Counted from the stretch's first letter, positions 1-6,831 are shown. The stretch: 7,592 nucleotides of DNA from Nitrospiria bacterium (GCA_919901335.1 CAKKOZ010000102.1:1-7592); one strand, 5' to 3'. Program-made: numbers and translations. The notes: generated by a model from the letters alone, not told the origin.

Positions 1-1083
1 CTCAAAACCCGTTCGGCGCAGCGGGGGCCTTTTATCGGGACAAAGGTGGACGTGCATGTCCAGCCCCAAAAACAGAAATCGTATGAAATTCACGAGCTGG
101 AAAATGTGATCCGTCACAGCCGCCTGGACGACTCGACCAAAAAAACGGTCGAGGCGATCCTGGAGCGGTGGATCAAGGCCGAGATCAAGGCCCACGGCTC
201 GGCCAAAAGCCTCCGCTTCCAGGCCGAAGAAGCGATCGATCTGCTGGTCGACATCGTCGGCTGCGTGCTGGGCTTAAGCCTTATGGGCATTGATGAGGTC
301 ATGGCATCGTCCTTAAATCTCGGCAGCGGGGTGGTGGATGTCCACGGCCAAAAAGTCCAGGTGCCGGCGCCGACGACCGCGGAGCTGGTCCGGGGATTTA
401 CGGTCTACGCCAGTGGGCCGCCACAGGAATTGACAACCCCGACCGGGGCCGCAATCATCACCACGCTGGTCACGTCCGGCGGTTCGTTTCCCGAGATGCG
501 CCTCCAGAAAGTCGGTTACGGCGCCGGAAACCGGGAATTTTCCAACTGGCCGAACATGCTGCGGATGCTGGTGGGCGAATCCCAACAAGTCACCCAGACC
601 GATCGGATGATTCTGCTGGAGACCAACATGGATGATCTGAATCCCCAGGTGTATGAACACGTGATGGAACGGCTTTTTGCCGCCGGTGCAATGGACGTTT
701 ACCTGACCCCGATCACGATGAAAAAAGGCCGTCCCGGGATTCTGCTGAGCGTCCTGGCCGAACCGCATCAGGCCACGGCCCTGTCGGAGATCGTGTTTCA
801 GGAAACGACCACGCTGGGCATCCGGCAGATGGATATCCATCGTCGTAAACTGCCCCGCGCCCTTCAAACGGTCGAAACCCGTTTCGGCCCCGTTCAGGTC
901 AAGGTGGTCACGCGGTCCGGCGGCAATCAAAAACGGCTTCCGGAATATCAGGACTGCAAACGGATCGCTCAGGAAACCGGCCTGCCGCTCCGGCAGATCA
1001 TGGATGAGCTGGAAGAGACGCTCAACCCCCATGAGATTCCCATGCCCCGCAGCCCCCGCAACCCGACGGAGGGCTCCTCGTGA
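1..1083 (+). CDS. larC: LarC-family nickel insertion protein (DUF111), 5'-truncated by window edge
   Basis: LarC proteins insert nickel into the pyridinium-bis-thiocarboxylate nucleotide to complete the nickel-pincer cofactor of lactate racemase and its relatives, in the cytoplasm. The 361 codons visible cover the middle and C-terminal parts of a protein usually near 400 residues. Family hallmarks seen are AIDLLVDIVG (232-261), HGQKVQVPAP (about 343-372), ELTTPTGAA, GYGAG with PNMLR, and the C-terminal domain block LLETNMDDLNPQVYEHV, TPITMKKGRPG and LPEYQDCKRIA. The frame is open to base 1, and residues before the GTG at 46 (GTKVDVHV) still fit the family, so that GTG is not the true start, which lies upstream. 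The usual HFHE motif reads RFQA at 214-225, so this is a divergent member. Its stop overlaps the next gene. Family assignment is secure. Activity and the identity of a client enzyme are inferred. Confidence 0.9.
   Translation, partial: LKTRSAQRGPFIGTKVDVHVQPQKQKSYEIHELENVIRHSRLDDSTKKTVEAILERWIKAEIKAHGSAKSLRFQAEEAIDLLVDIVGCVLGLSLMGIDEVMASSLNLGSGVVDVHGQKVQVPAPTTAELVRGFTVYASGPPQELTTPTGAAIITTLVTSGGSFPEMRLQKVGYGAGNREFSNWPNMLRMLVGESQQVTQTDRMILLETNMDDLNPQVYEHVMERLFAAGAMDVYLTPITMKKGRPGILLSVLAEPHQATALSEIVFQETTTLGIRQMDIHRRKLPRALQTVETRFGPVQVKVVTRSGGNQKRLPEYQDCKRIAQETGLPLRQIMDELEETLNPHEIPMPRSPRNPTEGSS
1068..1073 (+). promoter_or_regulatory. Shine-Dalgarno for the CaCA exchanger
   Basis: GGAGGG lies inside the last codons of larC, six bases before the GTG at 1080. 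It fixes that GTG as the start and implies that the exchanger is translated from the larC transcript. Confidence 0.75.
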
Positions 1084-2084
1084 CCGGGTTGTTGCTTCTG
1101 GGGCTGCTGATCATTCTCGGCGGAGCTTATCTATTTACCAACGGCGTGGAATGGGTCGGGAAACGGCTCCGTCTTTCCGAGGGTGTGGTGGGAAGCATTC
1201 TGTCCGGCGTGGGCACGGCCATGCCGGAAACCATGGTCCCGGTCGTCGCCATTCTTTTCGGGGACGGCGAAGCCCGTGAAGGAGTCGGCATCGGAGCGAT
1301 CCTCGGCGCCCCCTTCATGCTGACCTGTCTGACCCTCCCGCTTCTGGGGCTGGGCGTCCTCTTTTTCTCATGGATGGGGAAACGGACGACCGGAATCCCT
1401 CTCGACACCCATCTGGTCCGGACAGACCTGGGCTTCTTTATGACCTGTTACGGAATCGCCTTCCTGATCGCATTGCTCCCGTTTGGGGAATCGGGACGAT
1501 GGATTAATTATACCGCCTCGGTGATTCTGATCGGACTGTACCTTCTCTATCTGCGGCGGGTTCTGATGAAGGAGGGGCCCATCGGCGAAGATCTGGGGCC
1601 GTTGATCCTCTCCCGAGGCCTGGGCCGAAACACCGACACTCCCCACACGGCCTTGATTCTGACTCAGGTAGCCCTGGGCTTCGGGCTGATTATCGGCGGG
1701 GCCCATTTCTTCGTAGCCGGCGTTCAAGAGGCGGCCCATGCCTGGGGCGTCTCGCCGCTTATTCTATCTCTTTTCATCACGCCGATCGCCACGGAACTGC
1801 CCGAAAAACTGAACAGCCTGATCTGGATCGCACAGCGGAAAGACACGCTGGCCGTGGCCAATATCACCGGGGCGATGGTTTTTCAAAGCACCTTTCCCGT
1901 CTCCGTCGGGTTGATCGGAACCTCTTGGCAACTGGACCGATATGGCCTTGCCAGCGCCGGGCTTGCGATCCTGGCCGCCTTTATGTTATACAGCCTTATT
2001 CGATTCCGCGGCCGGTGGCGTCCGATTCATTTGATCTTTTGCCTGTCTTTTTACCTGGCCTACATCCTGTACGTGTTCGGGTGA
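1080..2084 (+). CDS. CaCA-family Na+/Ca2+ exchanger-like membrane protein (divergent)
   Basis: A 334-residue, highly hydrophobic inner-membrane protein built of two related halves, as in the Ca2+/cation antiporter family, which moves Ca2+ or other cations against Na+ or H+. The first alpha-repeat carries SGVGTAMPE with Glu50, followed by GIGAILGAPFM (70-80). The second carries TPIATELPE with Glu242, followed by ANITGAMVFQ (260-269). A basic, polar cytoplasmic-type loop separates the halves (about 159-192). The paired GTxxPE and ATxxPE acidic motifs support the family. The usual GN(I/V)(I/V)GSNIFN segments after them are altered in both halves, so the transported ion is uncertain. The GTG start has a good ribosome site and overlaps the larC stop as GTGA, suggesting translational coupling. 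Length is near the usual 310-360 residues. Family likely; substrate unknown. Confidence 0.85.
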   Translation: MTGLLLLGLLIILGGAYLFTNGVEWVGKRLRLSEGVVGSILSGVGTAMPETMVPVVAILFGDGEAREGVGIGAILGAPFMLTCLTLPLLGLGVLFFSWMGKRTTGIPLDTHLVRTDLGFFMTCYGIAFLIALLPFGESGRWINYTASVILIGLYLLYLRRVLMKEGPIGEDLGPLILSRGLGRNTDTPHTALILTQVALGFGLIIGGAHFFVAGVQEAAHAWGVSPLILSLFITPIATELPEKLNSLIWIAQRKDTLAVANITGAMVFQSTFPVSVGLIGTSWQLDRYGLASAGLAILAAFMLYSLIRFRGRWRPIHLIFCLSFYLAYILYVFG

Positions 2085-2087
2085 CCC

Positions 2088-2204
2088 TTGGAATCCGCTA
2101 AGATCCTCATCGCAGATGACGAACCCCACATCATCCGTCCCCTCTCCTCCGTTCTTCAACTGGAACGCGTGAAAGAAACTTTGGGAGGCCGGAGCGGTTC
2201 CTGA
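2088..2204 (+). pseudogene. Response-regulator receiver remnant with internal in-frame deletion
   Basis: A TTG-started frame of 38 codons begins three bases after the exchanger stop; the only in-frame codon between that stop and the TTG is CCC, so TTG is the sole start, with GGTGA at 2080-2084 as possible ribosome site. Residues 5-20, KILIADDEPHIIRPLS, are a classic CheY-like receiver N-terminus with the acidic pair Asp10-Asp11. Immediately after SVLQ the frame continues LERVKETLG, which is how such receivers end after their conserved KPF segment. The roughly 80-90 residues that should lie between, including the phospho-acceptor Asp, the Thr/Ser and the Lys, are absent. The frame stops (TGA 2202-2204) one base before the histidine kinase ATG, the spacing expected of a regulator-kinase pair. 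It cannot work as a receiver. It may persist as a translated leader for the kinase, or could be an assembly collapse. The reading is from motif recognition, not alignment. Confidence 0.75.
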
Positions 2205-2205
2205 C

Positions 2206-4716
2206 ATGGTCCTTACGCGGATACGAAAGAGCTTTAGGACCCGGGTGACGCTCTCGATTCTGGGCGTCGGTCTGATTGTCATTCTGCTGGGCCTCTCGGC
2301 CGGCTACTGGCTCGCCCGCATCCATCTGCAGAACACCATCGGGGCCCAGTACCGCGAGCTCGCCGCCAAGACCAGCGATAAAATCGGGTCGCTGATCCAG
2401 ACCCACATCAAGGAGATGTCGCTGCTGGCCCTTTCCTCCGATGTCCGGACCGGCGTCGAAGTCGCGAATGCCGCGTATTCCCGACGGCGGATGTCGGAGG
2501 CGGACATTCAGAAACGGATCGAAATCCTGAAGGCCATCTGGAGCAGGAGCAAGGGGGTGGACGATCCCTTCGTGCGGGGATTTCTTCAGAACCCCGCTTC
2601 CAATTATATTAAAGGTTCTCTGCGCGATCCCAATGACCGGGCGGAGCATCTCTCGACCCTCATCACGGATCAACGGGGTATTCTGGCCGGCGCGGACGCG
2701 AAGCCGCCCAAGATCTATTACGGCGACGAGACCTGGTGGAAGGCCGCCTTTAACCAGGGACGCGGCGCCGTCTACATCTCGGACGTTCATACCACCCAGG
2801 AAGGCACGGAAGAGTTCGAAGATCTGTATGTCCTGTCCGTCGCCGTGCCTGTCATGGAAACGACGGGAACCCGGGCCATCGGCGTGATCAAGACGGATCT
2901 CCAGACCAAGCGGTTTTTTGAGGCCGTCACCAACGTCCATATCGCGAAATCGGACCATGCCATGCTGGCCAGTTCGGATGGGACGTTGATTTTTTGTCCC
3001 ATTTTTTTAATACGAAACCACGTGCTCCGGCCGGAACTGATGCAGGCCATCTTGAAGGATGCCCCGGGCTGGGCGATCACCGCCGCGGATGTCCATTACG
3101 GCGGGCAAAGTTCGATCAACGGCTTCGCGCCGGTCACGATCACGCGAGCCATCCATCCCGACAGCTTCGGCGGAAAGCGATGGGTTATCTTTACCAGCCA
3201 GAATCCGGTCGAGACCTACGCGCCGGTCAACACGCTGCTGAATTGGATCTACTTTCTGGGCGCACTGGGAACCCTACTGCTGCTGTCGCTGGGGTTTTAC
3301 GTAGCCGACCGGATCGTTCGTCCCATGCGGGAGCTTCAGAAAGGGGTCAAGCTGATCGGATACGGGAACCTCACCCACCGATTGAAGATCCATACCGGCG
3401 ATGAGATTCAGGAACTGGCGGACGAGTTCAACGACATGGCCATCAAACTGCAGGCCGCTTACACCGGCCTTGAGAAGAAAGTGGCTGAACGGACCCGGGA
3501 GCTGGCGGTGGTCAACAAAATCACACAGCTTATCAGTTCCAAGCTGGACATCACCCAGATTTTCGAATCGTTCTGCGACGAGGTCGGCAAGTTGCTGCTT
3601 TACGACCGGATCAGCATCGCCTTGCTGTATGAAAACCAGCGGCAGATCGGACTCCGGTTGATCAAGACGAATGGCGCCCCCACGGTCAGCCATGATTTTC
3701 CAAGGCCCAAGGCCGGGACCGTGATCGGCTGGGTCGTGGATCATCAACAACCGTATCTCCGGGCCGATGTGCTGGAGGCAAGCGAGTTCCATGAAGACCG
3801 GTTGATCGCAAAAGAAGGGTTGCGTTCCTACATTGCAGTCCCCATCGTTTCCCAGAACAGGACGATCGGAACCTTGAATCTGGTGAGCCGCCGCCCCCAA
3901 ACCTATTCGGAGCGGAACCTGGATATCCTGATCCCGATTGCGGAACAGGTGGCGATTGCGGTCGAGACGATCCGACTGTTCGAGCAGACCCAAAAGCTGG
4001 ACCAATTGAAATCGGACTTTGTTTCCAAGGTGTCTCATGAGCTGCGGACGCCCCTGACGTCCATCAAAGGATTTGCCGAGATCCTGCTGTCCTACCAGGA
4101 TGTGGACCCTAAAACCCGGCAGGAGTTCATCTCGATCATCCATGAAGAGAGCGAGCGTCTGACCCGCCTGATCAACGACGTCCTCGACCTCTCCAAGACC
4201 GAATCCGGAAAGACCGAATGGCGCATCCAGCCCATTGTGCCGTTTGAGATCGTGGTGCGCGCCGCGAAATCCATCCAGGCCATGGCGATGGAGAAAAACC
4301 TGCCGGTCGTGATCGAGGTTCCGGAAACCCTCCCGAAAATGCGGGGAGACGCCGATCAGTTGATGCAGGTCCTGGACAACCTCCTGAGCAACGCCATCAA
4401 GTTTTCGAACCACGGCCACATCACCCTCCAGGGCGCGCAGGAGGACACGATGGTCCGGCTCTCGGTCATCGATGCCGGAATCGGAATCCCCGAGTCGGAT
4501 CTCGAGACGATCTTCGATAAGTTTCACCAACTGGGGGATCCCCGGAGCGGTAATCCAAAAGGCACCGGCTTGGGGCTCGCCATCTGCCGTGAAATCGTCC
4601 AGCATCTGGGCGGAAAGATCTGGTGCGAGAGCCCGCCCGGGGAAGGAAGCCGGTTCCATTTCACCCTCCCCGTCTGGTCGGACAGCCTTCGAAATGCCGA
4701 CGCGGTGGATCCATGA
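2206..4716 (+). CDS. Membrane sensor histidine kinase (Cache-like sensor, HAMP, GAF, HisKA, HATPase_c)
   Basis: An 836-residue hybrid-free sensor kinase that should autophosphorylate on His611 and pass phosphate to a response regulator. Order of parts: membrane segment 1 (about 14-37); extracytoplasmic double-Cache-like region (about 38-340) with WWKAAFNQGRGAVYISDVHT and AVPVMETTGTRAIGVI; membrane segment 2 (about 346-367); HAMP (368-420); short coiled coil (416-440); GAF (about 448-590); HisKA with SHELRTP (His611); HATPase with N box DNLLSNAIKF (Asn729), G1 DAGIGIP (Asp756) and G2 GTGLGLA (786-792). All catalytic boxes look intact. The ATG lies one base after the receiver remnant stop, with a GGAG at 2191-2194 that is rather distant (11 bases), so translation is probably coupled. 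The Cache region usually binds small ligands such as carboxylates or amino acids; the ligand here is unknown. No intact partner regulator is in the window. Confidence 0.93.
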   Translation: MVLTRIRKSFRTRVTLSILGVGLIVILLGLSAGYWLARIHLQNTIGAQYRELAAKTSDKIGSLIQTHIKEMSLLALSSDVRTGVEVANAAYSRRRMSEADIQKRIEILKAIWSRSKGVDDPFVRGFLQNPASNYIKGSLRDPNDRAEHLSTLITDQRGILAGADAKPPKIYYGDETWWKAAFNQGRGAVYISDVHTTQEGTEEFEDLYVLSVAVPVMETTGTRAIGVIKTDLQTKRFFEAVTNVHIAKSDHAMLASSDGTLIFCPIFLIRNHVLRPELMQAILKDAPGWAITAADVHYGGQSSINGFAPVTITRAIHPDSFGGKRWVIFTSQNPVETYAPVNTLLNWIYFLGALGTLLLLSLGFYVADRIVRPMRELQKGVKLIGYGNLTHRLKIHTGDEIQELADEFNDMAIKLQAAYTGLEKKVAERTRELAVVNKITQLISSKLDITQIFESFCDEVGKLLLYDRISIALLYENQRQIGLRLIKTNGAPTVSHDFPRPKAGTVIGWVVDHQQPYLRADVLEASEFHEDRLIAKEGLRSYIAVPIVSQNRTIGTLNLVSRRPQTYSERNLDILIPIAEQVAIAVETIRLFEQTQKLDQLKSDFVSKVSHELRTPLTSIKGFAEILLSYQDVDPKTRQEFISIIHEESERLTRLINDVLDLSKTESGKTEWRIQPIVPFEIVVRAAKSIQAMAMEKNLPVVIEVPETLPKMRGDADQLMQVLDNLLSNAIKFSNHGHITLQGAQEDTMVRLSVIDAGIGIPESDLETIFDKFHQLGDPRSGNPKGTGLGLAICREIVQHLGGKIWCESPPGEGSRFHFTLPVWSDSLRNADAVDP

Positions 4717-4754
4717 CGGCCGGACCTTTAAAGATGACGGACCTACCGACGTGA
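4713..4754 (+). other. 13-codon bridging reading frame between kinase and CDF genes
   Basis: ATG at 4713 overlaps the kinase stop as ATGA and encodes MTAGPLKMTDLPT, ending at TGA 4752-4754, which in turn overlaps the CDF ATG at 4754 (TGATG). A weak GGTGGA stands just before the first ATG. This chain of stop-start overlaps could carry ribosomes from kinase to CDF. No protein family is recognisable in so short a peptide and the arrangement may be chance. Confidence 0.25.
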
Positions 4755-5650
4755 TGAACGTCATGGCCCTATCGCGTGATCGCGAAATCAAGAAAGTCCT
4801 CTGGTCCATCCTAACGCTGAACCTGCTGGTGGCCGCAGCCAAACTGGTCTATGGTTATCGGACCGGCAGCCTCAGCATGTGGGCCGACGGCCTGCATTCG
4901 ATGTTCGACGGCGCATCGAACGTGGTCGGACTGATCGGCATCTGGGCCGCCGCCCATCCCCCGGACGAATCGCATCCCTACGGCCACCGAAAATTTGAAA
5001 GTTTCGCGGCCTTTGCCATTTCGGTCTTCTTGTTTGTCGCCTGCTTTAAAATTCTCGAGAGCAGCTACTCTCGCCTGACCGACCCGGGCATCCCCCGCGT
5101 AACGGCGCTGAGTTTCGTCGTGATGCTGGCCACCATCGGAATCAACGTGTTTGTCACGCGGTACGAGCAGAGACGATCCGCCGAGCTCAAGAGCGGGATT
5201 CTCCATGCCGATTCGATGCATACCCTAAGCGACGTCTATTCCTCCATCTCTGTGCTGATCGGCCTGGTCGCCGTCCGGCTGGGCTTCCCCGTTTTAGATC
5301 CGATCATGGCCGTCGTGATCGCCGGGTTCATCGGACGGACGGGATTCCAGATCCTGTTCGAGACCTCCCGCGTCTTGAGCGACGCGTCCTGCGTGGATCC
5401 CCGTCGGGTCCGGGAGATCGTGATGCAGACCCCGGGCGTCAAGTCCTGTCACAGCATCCGCACGCGGGGACTGGAAAACCATGTCTTTGTGGACTGCCAC
5501 ATCCAGGTCCAGTCCGACATGACGACGGAGCGGGCCCATGACCTCGTGCATACGATCGAGGGTCTGATCAAGAAAGAGATGTCGGAGGTGGCCGACATCG
5601 TGATTCATGTGGAGCCGGACGCCAAGCACGATTTTCACGTCTCCCCATGA
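4754..5650 (+). CDS. Cation diffusion facilitator (CDF) family metal efflux protein
   Basis: About 298 residues, the usual size for a CDF transporter, which exports Zn2+, Fe2+, Mn2+ or similar divalent ions across the inner membrane in exchange for protons, as a dimer. Numbering from the ATG at 4754, the second membrane segment holds ADGLHSMFDGASN with His48 and Asp52, and the fifth holds LHADSMHTLSDVYSS with His156 and Asp160: an HxxxD/HxxxD transport site. HPYGHRKFE follows the second segment, as is typical. The C-terminal cytoplasmic domain is present (VREIVMQTPGVKSCHSIRTR, VDCHIQVQ, IVIHVEPD). The frame stays open far back into the kinase gene, but family similarity begins near REIKK, so the start is GTG 4751, ATG 4754 or ATG 4763; none has a convincing ribosome site. 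Its stop overlaps pdxA. Family secure; metal not determined, with the His/Asp tetrad slightly favouring Zn. Confidence 0.92.
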   Translation: MNVMALSRDREIKKVLWSILTLNLLVAAAKLVYGYRTGSLSMWADGLHSMFDGASNVVGLIGIWAAAHPPDESHPYGHRKFESFAAFAISVFLFVACFKILESSYSRLTDPGIPRVTALSFVVMLATIGINVFVTRYEQRRSAELKSGILHADSMHTLSDVYSSISVLIGLVAVRLGFPVLDPIMAVVIAGFIGRTGFQILFETSRVLSDASCVDPRRVREIVMQTPGVKSCHSIRTRGLENHVFVDCHIQVQSDMTTERAHDLVHTIEGLIKKEMSEVADIVIHVEPDAKHDFHVSP

Positions 5651-6654
5651 AACCTGTTATTGCCATCACGATGGGCGACCCGGCCGGAATCGGACCGGAG
5701 ATCATTGTCAAGGCGCTCTCAAAACTTCGTGGCAGCCGGGTCCGGCAACTCTGTCGGCTCGTGGTCATCGGAAATCTCGCCGTTATAGAAAGGGCCGCGA
5801 AACGACTTAAATCCCCCATCGAAATCCGTTCCATCGCCGACCCCGAAAACGCCGGGGCCTCACGGGCAGGGATGGACGTGATTGATCTTATGAATGCCGA
5901 TCTTTCACGACGGGTGATCGGCCGACCCAATGCCGCGTGTGGACGGGCCGCCGTCGAGGCGATCCGGACAGCCGTTCGCCTTGCGATGGATCAGCGTATC
6001 GCGGCCATCGTAACCGCCCCGATCAGCAAGGAAGCGCTGCATGCGGCAGGGTATCCTTATCCCGGCCACACCGAGCTCCTGGCGGAACTGAGCGGCGCAA
6101 AGGAAGTTGGAATGTTGATGGTTAGCAAGCAACTCCGCATCCTCCTCGCCACCACGCATCTGGCGATGCGCGACCTCCCGGAACGTCTGACCCGGGAACG
6201 CGTGCTGAGCGCCATCCGTCTGGCTCACACCGCCGCGGTACGGCTTTTCAAAATCCGCCGCCCACGACTGGCCGTCACCGGTCTCAACCCGCACGCCGGC
6301 GAAGGCGGACTGTTCGGTCATGAAGAGGACGAAATCATCCGGCCAGCCGTCGAGGCGGCCCGCCGCAAGGGAATTCCGGTCGTCGGCCCGAAGCCGGCCG
6401 ACAGTCTGATCCGCCATGCGTACGAGGGCAAGTATGACCTGGTGGTCGCGATGTACCATGACCAGGCGCTGATCCCGATCAAGCTTCTGGGCTTCGGCCG
6501 CGCGGTCAATATCACCGTGGGACTTCCGTTTGTCCGGACCTCGCCGGATCACGGAACGGCCTACGACATCGCCGGAAAAGGGATCGCCGACCCCGGAAGC
6601 CTGATCGAAGCGATCCGGATGGCGGTGATGCTGGCAAAGCAACAAAAAAACTGA
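5647..6654 (+). CDS. pdxA: 4-hydroxythreonine-4-phosphate dehydrogenase
   Basis: PdxA oxidises 4-phosphohydroxy-L-threonine with NAD(P)+; the product decarboxylates and is condensed by PdxJ with deoxyxylulose 5-phosphate to give pyridoxine 5'-phosphate, in the cytoplasm. The protein has 335 residues, close to the 329 of E. coli PdxA. It begins MKPVIAITMGDPAGIGPEI, and has the three expected metal-ligand histidines in context: GHTE (His141), NPHAGE (His216) and MYHDQ (His271), followed by LPFVRTSPDHGTAYDIAGK near the C-terminus. The ATG overlaps the CDF stop as ATGA and no clear ribosome site precedes it, so translation is probably coupled. No sign of truncation or altered active-site residues. 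A PdxA2-type paralogue acting on another substrate is possible but the full motif set favours the biosynthetic enzyme. Confidence 0.96.
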   Translation: MKPVIAITMGDPAGIGPEIIVKALSKLRGSRVRQLCRLVVIGNLAVIERAAKRLKSPIEIRSIADPENAGASRAGMDVIDLMNADLSRRVIGRPNAACGRAAVEAIRTAVRLAMDQRIAAIVTAPISKEALHAAGYPYPGHTELLAELSGAKEVGMLMVSKQLRILLATTHLAMRDLPERLTRERVLSAIRLAHTAAVRLFKIRRPRLAVTGLNPHAGEGGLFGHEEDEIIRPAVEAARRKGIPVVGPKPADSLIRHAYEGKYDLVVAMYHDQALIPIKLLGFGRAVNITVGLPFVRTSPDHGTAYDIAGKGIADPGSLIEAIRMAVMLAKQQKN

Positions 6655-6670
6655 TTATTACGGATGTAAA

Positions 6671-6710
6671 GTGGGCGGGTGGCCGGAGGCGGGGCGCCCC
6701 ATCCGCCCGC
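6671..6710 (+). terminator. Strong GC stem-loop after pdxA, no U-tract
   Basis: GTGGGCGGGTGG (6671-6682) pairs with CCATCCGCCCGC (6699-6710): twelve consecutive pairs, two of them G-U, around a 16-base loop, beginning 16 bases after the pdxA stop. There is no run of T after it, so it is not a standard intrinsic terminator. It may protect the transcript 3' end, pause polymerase, or belong to an interspersed repeat. Confidence 0.45.
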
Positions 6711-6782
6711 AACGGAAAAACCCACTGGGTGGGAGTCGACAAACCCCAACAGTGAGTTGAACGGAGTGAGGACGGATGGGGC
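6696..6782. repeat. 10-bp perfect inverted repeat spanning the pdxA-ksgA spacer
   Basis: GCCCCATCCG (6696-6705) is the exact reverse complement of CGGATGGGGC (6773-6782), 67 bases apart. The left arm shares bases with the pdxA-proximal stem-loop, so the two folds are mutually exclusive. AGTGAG is also repeated directly at 6751-6756 and 6765-6770. The arrangement resembles an intergenic palindromic repeat unit, but copy number elsewhere cannot be seen here. Confidence 0.4.
6716..6733 (-). terminator. Minus-strand terminator-like hairpin
   Basis: On the minus strand CCCAC-CCA-GTGGG is followed directly by five T (bases 6733 down to 6716). The stem is only five pairs, and no minus-strand gene is apparent upstream of it in the window, so it could serve a transcript entering from the right or be chance. 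Confidence 0.25.
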
Positions 6783-6831
6783 TGCCGCAGGACAGGACCC
6801 GCCCTCTTACGATTTCAATTCGATCAAAACC

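Noticed and set aside
46..48. GTG as the start of the LarC protein
   Set aside because: The frame continues open to base 1 with family-like residues before the GTG, no ribosome site precedes it, and the N-terminal LarC segment would be missing. The true start is outside the window.
313..1032. 239-codon minus-strand open frame over larC
   Set aside because: It is an antisense shadow of conserved LarC coding sequence without recognisable motifs.
1004..1279. 91-codon + strand frame across the larC-exchanger junction
   Set aside because: It overlaps two genes with solid family motifs in other frames and has an Arg/Gly-rich composition typical of an out-of-frame reading.
2131..2958. 275-codon minus-strand open frame over the spacer and kinase N-terminus
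   Set aside because: No domain or ribosome site is evident, and it is antisense to a clearly coding sensor domain and to the receiver remnant.
4472..4753. Possible N-terminal extension of the CDF gene into the kinase gene
   Set aside because: The frame is open, but the extension lies in a shifted frame over the conserved kinase ATP-binding region and has no CDF similarity. CDF homology begins near REIKK.
3274..4842. 522-codon open frame on the minus strand, opposite the kinase gene
   Set aside because: It mirrors the kinase reading frame in GC-rich DNA, shows no recognisable domain, and its predicted residues are rich in Asp, Arg, Gly and Gln as antisense shadows usually are. The + strand product has complete kinase motifs.
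6757..6785. Sigma-70 promoter for ksgA based on TTGAAC at 6757-6762
   Set aside because: No acceptable -10 hexamer lies 16-18 bases downstream; that stretch is GC-rich.
6655..6831. CRISPR, riboswitch or small RNA in the pdxA-ksgA spacer
   Set aside because: There are no regularly spaced repeats and no riboswitch consensus that I recognise; the symmetry is better described as hairpins and an inverted repeat.
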